A DNA stretch of 7,604 nucleotides from Gammaproteobacteria bacterium (GCA_026713405.1 JAPOON010000250.1:1-7604), one strand, 5' to 3'; positions 1 through 6,206 are shown, counted from the stretch's first letter. Translations and numbers: made by a program. The notes: generated from the letters alone by a model not told the origin.

Positions 1-666
1 CGGGAGCTTGGCATGGACACCGTGGGTTTCCTGATGATGAGTCACATGATCGAGCCCGAGGCGTTGGCCGGGCAGGCCCGGCTGATGGAGTCCTATGGCG
101 CCCAGTGCGTCTACGTGACGGATTCCGGCGGCGCCCTGGACATGGACGGCTACCGGGAGCGGCTTCAGGCGTACGACGCGGTCCTCTCGGAAGAGACCGA
201 GCGCGGGGTGCACGCGCACCACAACCTGTCTCTGGGGGTGGCCAACTCGATGGTCGCGGTGCAGACAGGCGCGCGGCGGGTGGATGCATCCCTGGCCGGC
301 ATGGGCGCCGGGGCAGGCAACGCACCGCTGGAGGTGTTCATAGCGGCGGCGGATCGCAGGGGCTGGCAGCACGGCTGCGACCTCTACAAACTCATGGATG
401 CCGCCGAAGAACTGGTTCGCCCCCTCCAGGACCGGCCGGTGCGCGTGGACCGGGAGACCCTCTCCCTGGGTTATGCGGGCGTCTATTCCTCCTTCCTGCG
501 TCACGCGGAGAAAGCCGCGGCAGACTACGGGCTCGACACGCGCGAAATACTGGTGGAGCTTGGCACGCGGCGCATGGTCGGTGGCCAGGAGGACATGATC
601 GTCGATGTGGCGCTGGACCTCGTCCGGCTCAGGGAACGGGCGGTCGAAAAGGTGGAGGGACGATGA
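1..666 (+). CDS. hsaF: 4-hydroxy-2-oxoacid aldolase, 5'-truncated by window edge (HsaF/TesG/DmpG family)
   Basis: This is the C-terminal 221 codons of a class II, divalent-metal-dependent pyruvate aldolase. The frame is open from base 1 (Arg-Glu-Leu-Gly before the Met at 13), so the gene starts upstream. The family is about 345 residues long, so roughly the first 120 are missing. Seen in the sequence: the family signature [11 protein letters not shown] just after the window start; the metal-binding His-x-His of [13 protein letters not shown] (codons at 211-219); [17 protein letters not shown]; and a helical C-terminal region that in this family forms the contact with the acylating aldehyde dehydrogenase. 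Family knowledge: the enzyme splits 4-hydroxy-2-oxo acids into pyruvate and an aldehyde, which is channelled to the partner dehydrogenase. In steroid degraders the substrate is 4-hydroxy-2-oxohexanoate, giving propanal. The stop overlaps the next start (ATGA). The steroid assignment rests on the ipd neighbours; from this protein alone it could serve any aromatic meta-pathway. Confidence 0.9.
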   Translation, partial: RELGMDTVGFLMMSHMIEPEALAGQARLMESYGAQCVYVTDSGGALDMDGYRERLQAYDAVLSEETERGVHAHHNLSLGVANSMVAVQTGARRVDASLAGMGAGAGNAPLEVFIAAADRRGWQHGCDLYKLMDAAEELVRPLQDRPVRVDRETLSLGYAGVYSSFLRHAEKAAADYGLDTREILVELGTRRMVGGQEDMIVDVALDLVRLRERAVEKVEGR

Positions 667-1559
667 CGGCAAGAAACAGGATCGCATCCCTGGGCTACGT
701 GCGCATCGCCATGCGCGACCCGGGGGAGTGGGCGAGCGTCGGCGAAGAGATACTGGGCTTTCGGGCAGAGCCGCAGACCAACGGTTCGATCCACCTGCGC
801 ATGGACTCGGCGCCGGCGCGCTTCATCGTGGAGCAAGCGGCGCAGGACGGTTTCATCTGTGCCGGGTGGGAGTGTTCGAGCGCCGATTATCCCGTACTGA
901 TTTCTTCTCTCGCGGAGCATGGCGTGAGTCTCGAGACCGGGTCGCCGGACGAGTGTGCCGCGCGCGCCGTGGACGCCCTTGTCCGCGGCGCGGATGCGTC
1001 GGGCAACGTATTCGAGGTGTTCCATGGCCGCCGGAGTGCGGATTCGGGCTTCCAGTCACCGATCGACGGGGTTGAATTCGTGGCGGATGACCTGGGGCTC
1101 GGTCACCTGGTGCTCCCGGCTGCCGAACACGGCGCCACCAGCGCGTTTTACCGGCAGGTATTCGGATTCGGCATGAGCGATGAATTGACGCTGCCTCCGC
1201 CCGTCGATGGCGCGCCGGAAATGTGCATTCACTTCCTGCATGCCCGCAGCCCCCGGCATCACAGCCTGGGCCTCTTCAACGGCCCGGCGCCGTCCGGCGT
1301 GGTGCACCTCATGGTGGAGATGACCACCCTCGATGCGGTGGGCGCCTGCCTCGACCGGGTGAATGCGGCGGGGTTGCCCATCACGGCGACCCTCGGGCGC
1401 CACGTCAACGACGGCATGGTGTCCTTCTATTTCCTGGCTCCCGGCGGAATTCCCGTGGAAGTCGGCTACGACGGCAGGCAGTACGACTGGGACGATTTCG
1501 TGCCCACCAGGAGCACCGTGGGCGACCTGTGGGGCCACGCCTACAGCTTTCCGGAGTGA
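663..1559 (+). CDS. hsaC: Type I extradiol (meta-cleavage) dioxygenase, HsaC/TesB/BphC-like
   Basis: This 298-residue protein has the two-domain vicinal-oxygen-chelate fold of BphC-type catechol 2,3-dioxygenases, at the usual length of about 290-300. The N-terminal domain (about 8-120) lacks the metal site, as is normal. The C-terminal domain (about 142-275) shows the expected Fe(II) facial triad: His148 (GLGHLVL), His215 (VVHLMVE) and Glu266 ([10 protein letters not shown]). The second-sphere residues also fit: His199/His200 (RHHSLGL), Asp250 and Tyr256 (NDGMVSFYF). Inferred role: cleavage of 3,4-DHSA, the catechol formed from steroid ring A, judged from the ipdABC neighbours. A biphenyl-type dihydroxy substrate cannot be excluded from sequence. 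The start is ATG 663, preceded by GGAGG (654-658), and overlaps the aldolase stop by four bases, suggesting translational coupling. The open frame extends upstream of 663, but that part lies within the aldolase gene and does not look like this family. Confidence 0.88.
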   Translation: MTARNRIASLGYVRIAMRDPGEWASVGEEILGFRAEPQTNGSIHLRMDSAPARFIVEQAAQDGFICAGWECSSADYPVLISSLAEHGVSLETGSPDECAARAVDALVRGADASGNVFEVFHGRRSADSGFQSPIDGVEFVADDLGLGHLVLPAAEHGATSAFYRQVFGFGMSDELTLPPPVDGAPEMCIHFLHARSPRHHSLGLFNGPAPSGVVHLMVEMTTLDAVGACLDRVNAAGLPITATLGRHVNDGMVSFYFLAPGGIPVEVGYDGRQYDWDDFVPTRSTVGDLWGHAYSFPE

Positions 1560-1570
1560 GCCTGACGGCG

Positions 1571-1650
1571 CGATGCCCCAGCTTGGTGAAATAACAGTGA
1601 CCGGGAGGGAATTTGACGCAATTGATGGCTTTATCCCCGAAAGAGAGGAC
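1571..1650 (+). repeat. Tandem direct repeat, copy 1
   Basis: First copy of an 80-bp direct repeat lying between hsaC and ipdA. It aligns without gaps to 1659-1738 (offset 88 bp), with about 13 mismatches by eye. The best conserved block is GAATTTGACGCAATTGA (1609-1625), 17 nt identical in both copies and AT-rich against a GC-rich background. The copy includes a micro-ORF start and a purine-rich stretch, AGAGAGGA (1642-1649). Confidence 0.9.
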
Positions 1651-1653
1651 TAA
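1573..1653 (+). CDS. Micro-ORF 1 (26 aa), hypothetical
   Basis: A possible 26-residue peptide beginning MPQLGEITVTG and ending TAA. It lies in repeat copy 1, 13 bases after the hsaC stop. It shares its frame and the pattern MP-x-x-GE-x-TVTG-x-EFDAID-x-F with micro-ORF 2. The ribosome site is weak: GGAG at 1553-1556 is 16 nt away. Of 13 base differences between the copies, only about four are synonymous, so selection on a peptide is not obvious, although no indel breaks the frame. I recognise no family. It may be a leader peptide, or an accident of a conserved DNA element. Confidence 0.3.
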   Translation: MPQLGEITVTGREFDAIDGFIPERED

Positions 1654-1658
1654 CGGGA

Positions 1659-1738
1659 CGATGCCCCGGCCTGGTGAAAAAACCGTGACCGGCAGCGAAT
1701 TTGACGCAATTGACAGCTTTGTCCGCGAGTGAGAGAAA
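1659..1738 (+). repeat. Tandem direct repeat, copy 2
   Basis: Second copy of the 80-bp repeat, with the same 17-nt core at 1697-1713. Its end supplies GAGAG (1731-1735), the probable ribosome site of ipdA, at the position equivalent to the AGAGAGGA of copy 1. The repeat therefore reaches right up to the ipdA start. It may have regulatory value, coding value or both. Confidence 0.9.
1661..1732 (+). CDS. Micro-ORF 2 (23 aa), hypothetical
   Basis: A possible 23-residue peptide beginning MPRPGEKTVTG and ending TGA, in repeat copy 2. The purine-rich AGAGAGGA of copy 1 lies 11 nt upstream. Its stop (1730-1732) overlaps the GAGAG ribosome site of ipdA and is 10 nt from the ipdA GTG. A ribosome terminating here would be placed to re-initiate on ipdA, as with a leader peptide. 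It is slightly shorter than its twin because AGA in copy 1 is TGA here. The function is unknown. Confidence 0.3.
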   Translation: MPRPGEKTVTGSEFDAIDSFVRE

Positions 1739-1742
1739 TAGC

Positions 1743-2618
1743 GTGATAGACAAGACCCGCAGCATTCGCGACATCGCCGCCGAAATCGAGACCGGCATGA
1801 CGATCGGCATCGGCGGCTGGGGCGGGCGCCGCAAGCCCATGGCCTTCGTGCGCGAACTTCTCAAGACACCCGTTACCGACCTCACCCTGCTGAGCTTCGG
1901 CGGCCCGGACGTGGGCATGCTGGCGGCGGCGGGCAAGATCAGGAAACTGGTCTTCGGCTTCGTCTCCATGGACCTGGTGCCGCTTGAAGCGCATTTCCGC
2001 GCCGCGCGCCAGGCCGGGGCCATCAAGGTGATGGAACTCGACGAGGGCATGTTCCAGCTCGGTCTCAAGGCCGCTGCGGCGCGCCTCCCATTCCTGCCCA
2101 CGCGCGTCGGGTTCGGCTCGGACGTACTGACCACGAACCCGGAAATCAGGACCGTTAAATCGCCCTATGGCGACGAGGAACTGGTGGCCGTGCCCGCGCT
2201 GCCGGTGGATGTGGCGGTCTGTCATGTCAACCAGGCGGACATCCTGGGCAATTCGCGCATCAGCGGGCCCGATCCCTTCTTTGACGAATGGTTCTGCCGC
2301 GCTGCCGGCAAGGCCTATCTCACCGCCGAGGAGGTCGTTCCGACCGATGCATTCAACGATCCGTTGACCGCGCTGCAGATGCCCATCGAGCGCAACCTGG
2401 TGCGTGGGGTGGCGCTTGCCAGGCACGGTGCGCACCCGACGTCCTGCGCGCCGGGTTACGGCATCGATGTCGAGCACCTGCGCCGCTACAGCGCGGCGGC
2501 GAAGGGCGGATGGCCCGACTACCGTGCCGAATTCGTGGACGGCCTGGGCCTCGATGATTATGTGGAAGCCGTGGGCGGAGCGGCCAGGATCGATGCCCTG
2601 CCGTTGCCGGTTTTCTAG
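1743..2618 (+). CDS. ipdA: IpdA: CoA-transferase-like ring hydrolase, alpha subunit
   Basis: This 291-residue protein belongs to the class I CoA-transferase alpha family, close in length to mycobacterial IpdA (about 290). Recognisable blocks in order: GMTIGIGGWGGRRKPMAFVR (18-37), SFGGPDVGML (51-60), GFVSMD (72-77), MELDEGMFQLGL (97-108), and GSDVLTTNPEIRTVKSPYGD (125-144), the last strongly characteristic of IpdA. Glu101 in the DEG motif is my candidate for the catalytic glutamate reported for IpdA (about Glu105 in M. tuberculosis); I have not aligned it. Family knowledge: IpdAB hydrolyses the last steroid ring in COCHEA-CoA rather than transferring CoA. I chose GTG 1743 (GAGAG at 1731-1735) because the family begins with MxDK. 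The in-frame TTG at 1701 would add 14 residues from inside the repeat. The ipdB gene follows 41 bp after the stop. Confidence 0.92.
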   Translation: MIDKTRSIRDIAAEIETGMTIGIGGWGGRRKPMAFVRELLKTPVTDLTLLSFGGPDVGMLAAAGKIRKLVFGFVSMDLVPLEAHFRAARQAGAIKVMELDEGMFQLGLKAAAARLPFLPTRVGFGSDVLTTNPEIRTVKSPYGDEELVAVPALPVDVAVCHVNQADILGNSRISGPDPFFDEWFCRAAGKAYLTAEEVVPTDAFNDPLTALQMPIERNLVRGVALARHGAHPTSCAPGYGIDVEHLRRYSAAAKGGWPDYRAEFVDGLGLDDYVEAVGGAARIDALPLPVF

Positions 2619-2648
2619 CCGTGACCAACCATGAACAATCACCCGTCC

Positions 2649-2653
2649 AGGAG
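2649..2653 (+). promoter_or_regulatory. Ribosome binding site of ipdB
   Basis: AGGAG lies 6 nt before ATG 2660. It favours this start over the in-frame GTG at 2621, which has no comparable site and would add 13 residues that do not look like the family. Confidence 0.75.
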
Positions 2654-2659
2654 GCCGCG

Positions 2660-3445
2660 ATGACATACTCCCTTGCGGAACTCTGTATCTGCGCCGCGGC
2701 GGAAGCCTTTCGCGGCGAGGGCGAAACCATGATCACCAGCATCGGCCTGGTGCCCCGGCTCGCCGCGTCGCTGGCCAAGTCCACCTTTGCGCCGGGCCTG
2801 ATGATGACCGAGGGGGAGGCCTACCTGGTCAGCGAACCCGTGCCCGTCGGCCCGCGCGGCGACTACCGGCCGAAGATCGAAGGGCTGATGACCTACGAGC
2901 GGGTCTTCGACATCATCTATCGGGGTATGCGCCACGCCATGGTCACGCCCGTGCAGGTGGACTCCTACGGCCAGATGAACATTTCCGTGATCGGGGACTA
3001 CGCCCGGCCGAAAGCCGCGTTGCTCGGTGTGCGCGGCTATCCCGGCAACACCGTCAACAACAGGAACTCCATGTTCGTGCCGAGCCACGATACCCGCACC
3101 TTCGTTGCCGGCGAAGTCGACATGGTGGCGGGGGCCGGCTACAACCCGGCGCGCTGGCCGGGAGGCAGGAAACCCGAATTCCTGGATCTGCGCCGCATCG
3201 TCTCCAACTTCGCGGTGATGGATTTTCAGGGCCCCGCCAATGCCATCCGGGTAATCAGCCTGCATCCGGGCGTCACCTTCGAGGAGGTGCAGGACAACAC
3301 GGGCTTTGCGCTCGAACGCATCGAGGGCCTGGGCGAAACGGCGGCGCCCACCACCGAACAGCTCGACGTGCTGAAACGGCTCGACCCGCATGACCTGAGG
3401 GCGACGGTGTTCAAGGGCAATCCTCCCGGCCGCAGGGCCGAATAA
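2660..3445 (+). CDS. ipdB: IpdB: CoA-transferase-like ring hydrolase, beta subunit
   Basis: This 261-residue protein is the beta partner of IpdA; mycobacterial IpdB is about 250. Recognisable blocks: TFAPGLMMTEGEAYL (42-56), the region where ordinary class I CoA-transferases carry their catalytic (S)ENG glutamate; VQVDSYGQMNIS (98-109); GVRGYPGNTVNN (123-134); VDMVAGAGYNP (153-163); and the IpdB-like tail RRIVSNFAVMDFQGP (178-192) and SLHPGV (200-205). With IpdA it should form the heteromeric enzyme that opens the final ring of the steroid nucleus, giving an acyclic CoA thioester for beta-oxidation. An ATG with an ideal AGGAG supports the start. The TAA stop overlaps the AAGGGG ribosome site of ipdC, so the two are probably translated from one message. 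One residue in the TEGE motif may differ from mycobacterial IpdB (see findings). Confidence 0.92.
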   Translation: MTYSLAELCICAAAEAFRGEGETMITSIGLVPRLAASLAKSTFAPGLMMTEGEAYLVSEPVPVGPRGDYRPKIEGLMTYERVFDIIYRGMRHAMVTPVQVDSYGQMNISVIGDYARPKAALLGVRGYPGNTVNNRNSMFVPSHDTRTFVAGEVDMVAGAGYNPARWPGGRKPEFLDLRRIVSNFAVMDFQGPANAIRVISLHPGVTFEEVQDNTGFALERIEGLGETAAPTTEQLDVLKRLDPHDLRATVFKGNPPGRRAE

Positions 3446-3454
3446 GGGGTCCCC

Positions 3455-4522
3455 GTGACGGCCACGCTCCAAACGCCATTGACACAGGCGCTGGGGTGCC
3501 GGCTGCCCATCATTCAGACGGCCATGGGATGGGTTGCGACGCCCGAACTGGTTGCCGCGTCCGTATCCGCCGGGGCCATGGGTTTCCTGGCGGCCGCCGT
3601 GATGACGCCCGAGGAATGCGCATCGGCTCTCAAGGAGATCAAGCGCAGAACGTCCGCGCCTTTCGGGGTGAACCTGCACTCGTTCCAGCCGGGCGTCGAC
3701 CGCATTGTCGATGCCTGTATCGAACACCGCGTGGCGGCGATTTCCTATGGCCGGGCGCCTTCCGCCAGGCTCATCGACAAGGTCAAGCAAGCGGGCATCC
3801 TCTGCGTGCCGACCATCGGCGCGGCGAAACACGCGAAGAAGGCAGTAGCGCTCGGCGCGGACGTCCTGGTCTGTCAGGGCGGCGAGGGCGGAGGCCACAC
3901 GGGCGAGACGCCGACCTGGCTGCTGCTCGCCCAGGTTCTGGACATGAACCTCGGCGTGCCGGTTGTCGCGTGCGGCGGCTTCAGGGACGGTCGCGGCCTC
4001 GCGGCGGCACTCACCTTCGGCGCCGACGGCATCGCCATGGGCACCCGCTTTCTGCTGACCGCCGACAGTCCCACCCCGGAAGCGACCAAGGCACGTTACC
4101 TCGAAGCCGAGGTAACCCGAATTCGGGTGTCCACCCGACTCGACGGCCTGCCCCAGCGAATGATCGTCAACCAGCGGCTCGAGTCCCTGGAGCGGGCATC
4201 CCGCCTGCGCCTGCTGTTCATTGCCCTCAACAGCGGCTGGCGTTTCAAACGGCAGACCGGCGCCAGCCTGGCCGAGATGCTGAAGTCCTCCTGGGCCATG
4301 GCGAGGCAGTCGGACCTGTCCTTCGGCCAGACGCTGCTGGCTGCCAACTCGCCCATGATCATTCAGAATTCCATGGTGCACGGGCGGCCCGACGAGGGCG
4401 TGCTGCCGAGCGGCCAGGTGGCGGGGCTGATCGACGACTTGCCGACCTGCACGGCGTTGCTTGACGCGATGGTGATTGAAGCAAGGGAACGCCTTGCCGG
4501 AAACCCGGCAAGAACGGTATGA
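3455..4522 (+). CDS. ipdC: IpdC: FMN-dependent oxidoreductase of steroid ring C/D catabolism
   Basis: This 355-residue TIM-barrel flavoprotein belongs to the nitronate monooxygenase/2-nitropropane dioxygenase superfamily and resembles IpdC. Seen: the N-terminal PIIQTAMGWVA (18-28); FGVNLHSF (70-77); PTIGAAKHAKKA (119-130); the flavin-site loop QGGEGGGHTG (141-150, His148); ACGGFRDGRGLAAAL (172-186); and GTRFL (196-200), the last two forming the usual FMN phosphate site. The C-terminal region keeps LLAANSPM and LPSGQVAGLIDD. Family knowledge: IpdC acts on the indane-derived CoA thioester after IpdF, introducing unsaturation before EchA20 and IpdAB open the rings; it is not a nitronate oxidase in vivo. 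The start GTG 3455 has AAGGGG (3444-3449), 5 nt away. IpdF and EchA20 counterparts are not identifiable in the window. The last codons can form alternative hairpins. Confidence 0.9.
   Translation: MTATLQTPLTQALGCRLPIIQTAMGWVATPELVAASVSAGAMGFLAAAVMTPEECASALKEIKRRTSAPFGVNLHSFQPGVDRIVDACIEHRVAAISYGRAPSARLIDKVKQAGILCVPTIGAAKHAKKAVALGADVLVCQGGEGGGHTGETPTWLLLAQVLDMNLGVPVVACGGFRDGRGLAAALTFGADGIAMGTRFLLTADSPTPEATKARYLEAEVTRIRVSTRLDGLPQRMIVNQRLESLERASRLRLLFIALNSGWRFKRQTGASLAEMLKSSWAMARQSDLSFGQTLLAANSPMIIQNSMVHGRPDEGVLPSGQVAGLIDDLPTCTALLDAMVIEARERLAGNPARTV
4481..4512 (+). other. Overlapping hairpins at the end of ipdC
   Basis: CTTGCCGG (4493-4500), loop AAAC, CCGGCAAG (4505-4512) make a perfect 8-bp stem. 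The upstream GCAAGG (4481-4486) can instead pair with CCTTGC (4492-4497). The middle arm is shared, so the two stems exclude each other. No T-run follows, so this is not a canonical intrinsic terminator. It lies inside the last 14 codons of ipdC, 36 nt before the next ORF. Confidence 0.45.
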
Positions 4523-4547
4523 ATGGATGACCGAATAGGGAGGCGAA

Positions 4548-4679
4548 ATGCCTGAAGCCCGAGAAATCAACCCCTTGCGGACAGTCACCGATGTCTTTGC
4601 GAGGTCTTTGTGGTACCTGCCAGTCGTCGCAGGGACGGGCAGGCCGGGGCCACCGGCAACGGCAGGGTGCAGCCCGTGA
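4548..4679 (+). CDS. Small ORF (43 aa) coupled to the downstream SDR, unknown function
   Basis: ATG 4548 has GGAGG at 4539-4543, one of the best ribosome sites in the window. It opens a 43-residue frame beginning MPEAREINPLRTVTDVF, with a short aromatic/hydrophobic stretch (about 20-28, SLWYLPVVA) and a Gly/Pro-rich end. Its TGA (4677-4679) overlaps the GTG start of the SDR gene (4676-4678), the classic arrangement for translational coupling. I recognise no family. It may be a real small protein, the stub of a decayed gene whose 5' signals now feed the SDR, or a leader peptide. There is no similarity by eye to the micro-ORFs before ipdA beyond the MP start. Confidence 0.45.
   Translation: MPEAREINPLRTVTDVFARSLWYLPVVAGTGRPGPPATAGCSP
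4661..4666 (+). promoter_or_regulatory. Possible ribosome binding site of the SDR gene
   Basis: GGCAGG followed by G lies 9 nt before GTG 4676. It is mediocre alone but adequate with coupling to the upstream small ORF. It supports GTG 4676 over the earlier in-frame GTG at 4610, which would add an arginine/glycine-rich segment unlike any SDR. Confidence 0.4.
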
Positions 4680-5557
4680 GCGGCATTTGCGCGGGGCGAA
4701 ACGTCATCGTGACCGGCGGGGGCGGCGGCCTCGGCAGAAGCTATTCCAGGGCCCTGGCCGCGGCGGGCGCCAATGTGGTGGTCAACGACATCAACCCCGA
4801 GACCGCCGGCGAGACCGTCGAGGACATTACCGCCGCGGGCGGCCGGGCACTGGTGAACACCAACGACATCACTAACCATGAAGATGCCGGCCGTATCGTG
4901 CAGCAGGCCCTCGATGCGTACGGCGACTGCCACGCGGTGGTGAACAATGCGGGCATCTGCCGGGACCGGATGTTCGCCTCGATGAGCCCGGACGACTGGG
5001 ACCAGGTCATCGCCGTGCACCTGAAAGGCCACTTCTGCATCGCCAGCCACCTGGCCCGCTACTGGCGGCAACAGGCGAAGGACGGCCGGGCCCCCTCGGC
5101 ACGCATCATCAACACGAGTTCCGGCGCGGGGTTGCTGGGGTCGGTTGGTCAGTCCAACTACTCGGCGGCCAAGGGAGGCATTCTCAGCCTCACGCTGGTG
5201 CAGGCGGCGGAACTCGGCCGCTACGGCGTAACGGTCAATGCGCTCGCGCCCCAGGCGCGCACCGGCATGACCGAAGTCGTCTTTGCGGAGATGATGAAGG
5301 TTCCCGAAGACGGCAGTTTCGATGCGTTCCACCCCGACAATGCCGCCCCGCTGGTGGTGTGGCTCGCCAGCGAGGCATCCGGCCACGTCACCGGGCAATG
5401 CTTCGAGATCTTCGGCGGCAAACTGTCGGTGGCGGACGGATGGCGCACGGGGCCGCAATTCGACAAGGGTGCTCGCTGGAACGCCGAAGAACTGACCGAG
5501 GCGGTGAACGGGCTGCTGGACGAAGCGCGGCCTGCACAGCCCGTGTATGGAAGCTGA
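4676..5557 (+). CDS. Short-chain dehydrogenase, HSD17B4-like (3R)-hydroxyacyl-CoA/hydroxysteroid type
   Basis: This 293-residue classical SDR, slightly longer than the usual 250, has an extended tail ending PVYGS. Rossmann-fold features: TGGGGGLG (13-20) and Asp38 at the end of beta-2 (VVVNDI), which favours NAD over NADP. NNAG is at 90-93. The catalytic residues are Ser149, Tyr162 and Lys166 (NYSAAKGG), with HLKGHF (115-120). The sequence GSVGQSNYSAAK and the long C-terminal extension resemble the dehydrogenase domain of peroxisomal multifunctional enzyme 2 (HSD17B4) and a mycobacterial SDR that, from memory, lies near the ipd genes (Rv3548c). Probable role: oxidation of a 3R-hydroxyacyl-CoA or a steroid hydroxyl during side-chain or ring-fragment beta-oxidation. 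It is not the IpdF I recall, so I give no symbol. The start is discussed with its ribosome site. The MaoC gene follows 47 bp later. Confidence 0.85.
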   Translation: MSGICAGRNVIVTGGGGGLGRSYSRALAAAGANVVVNDINPETAGETVEDITAAGGRALVNTNDITNHEDAGRIVQQALDAYGDCHAVVNNAGICRDRMFASMSPDDWDQVIAVHLKGHFCIASHLARYWRQQAKDGRAPSARIINTSSGAGLLGSVGQSNYSAAKGGILSLTLVQAAELGRYGVTVNALAPQARTGMTEVVFAEMMKVPEDGSFDAFHPDNAAPLVVWLASEASGHVTGQCFEIFGGKLSVADGWRTGPQFDKGARWNAEELTEAVNGLLDEARPAQPVYGS

Positions 5558-5604
5558 ACGGCGTCGAGGGCGCGCTTCCCCGATCCAGTCAAAGAGAATG
5601 ACCC

Positions 5605-6057
5605 ATGGGAATGAAAGTCAGCTATGACAGCCTCACCGAACAGGTCGGCGCGCACCTCGGACCCACCGACTGGATGACCGTCGACCAGGCGCGCATCGAT
5701 CTGTTCGCCGACGCAACCAACGACCACCAGTGGATTCACGTCGATCCCGTGGCGGCGGCCGAAGGGCCTTTTGGGGCCACCATCGCCCACGGTTACCTGA
5801 CACTCGCGCTGGTAAACAGTTTCCTGCCGGATCTCCTGACGGTGACCGATACGTCCATGGGTGTGAACTACGGTTGCGAGAGAGTCCGGTTCCCTCACCC
5901 GGTGACCGTGGGATCGAGAATCCGGGGCAGGGGCGAAGTGATCAGCGTGGAGCCGGCCGGCGGTGGGCTGCAGGCGCTTGTCAGGGTGACGGTAGAGATC
6001 GAAGGCGGGCATCGACCCGCCTGCGTGGTCGATACCCTGAGCCGCTTTTACGCGTAG
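5605..6057 (+). CDS. MaoC-like (R)-specific enoyl-CoA hydratase, hot-dog fold
   Basis: This 150-residue single-domain protein has the hydratase 2 motif Asp40-x4-His45 in DATNDHQWIHVDP, followed by GPFGATIAHGYLTLAL (54-69) and the strand NYGCERVRFPHPVTVGSR. This pattern is close to the mycobacterial Rv0130 type of (R)-hydratase. Family knowledge: these enzymes hydrate trans-2-enoyl-CoA to 3R-hydroxyacyl-CoA, usually as dimers. In this operon it probably supplies the 3R-hydroxyacyl-CoA that the adjacent SDR would oxidise. ATG 5605 is taken as the start, with a weak AAAGAGA (5590-5596) upstream; ATG 5611 in the same frame is a close alternative and would remove only two residues. It is probably the last gene of the catabolic unit, because a 264-bp non-coding region follows. 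Confidence 0.88.
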   Translation: MGMKVSYDSLTEQVGAHLGPTDWMTVDQARIDLFADATNDHQWIHVDPVAAAEGPFGATIAHGYLTLALVNSFLPDLLTVTDTSMGVNYGCERVRFPHPVTVGSRIRGRGEVISVEPAGGGLQALVRVTVEIEGGHRPACVVDTLSRFYA

Positions 6058-6177
6058 GCGCGTTACCGGTCGAAAACGAACTCATCTGCCCACATCAAGG
6101 ACACTCGAGGATTCTGGCAGTATCCGCCTTCCGCCCATGAGGGCGCCGAACACCGCAAGTTCCAGCCCGTCGAACGA

Positions 6178-6206
6178 TTGACAGGCTTGATTCTGGAACC
6201 GATCAT
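6178..6206 (+). promoter_or_regulatory. Candidate sigma-70 promoter of parB
   Basis: A perfect -35 hexamer TTGACA (6178-6183), a 17-bp spacer and GATCAT (6201-6206; four of six match TATAAT) lie about 115 bp before the parB start. It is the best promoter-like match I noticed in this gap. It would make parB independent of the catabolic genes. Confidence 0.4.

Noticed and set aside
105..662. Upstream extension of the hsaC frame into the aldolase gene
   Set aside because: The extension is an out-of-frame reading of the aldolase; ATG 663 with GGAGG gives the correct family length.
1701..1742. TTG at 1701 as the ipdA start
   Set aside because: It adds 14 residues from within the tandem repeat and lacks a ribosome site; GTG 1743 fits the family N-terminus.
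4479..4497. A KstR2-like operator (AAGCAAG ... CTTGC) near the ipdC end
   Set aside because: The half-site spacing is wrong for the consensus I know (AAGCAAGnnCTTGCTT), the site lies inside coding sequence, and the symmetry is better explained as hairpin arms.
2639..5458. A 939-codon open frame on the minus strand across ipdB, ipdC and the SDR
   Set aside because: It is antisense to four well-supported ORFs, has histidine/arginine/glycine-rich low-quality translation with no recognisable domain, and is explained by the high GC third positions of the real genes.
6132..6145. Stem CGCCC-ATGA-GGGCG as an intrinsic terminator after the maoC gene
   Set aside because: The stem has only five pairs and no T-run follows, so termination cannot be supported.
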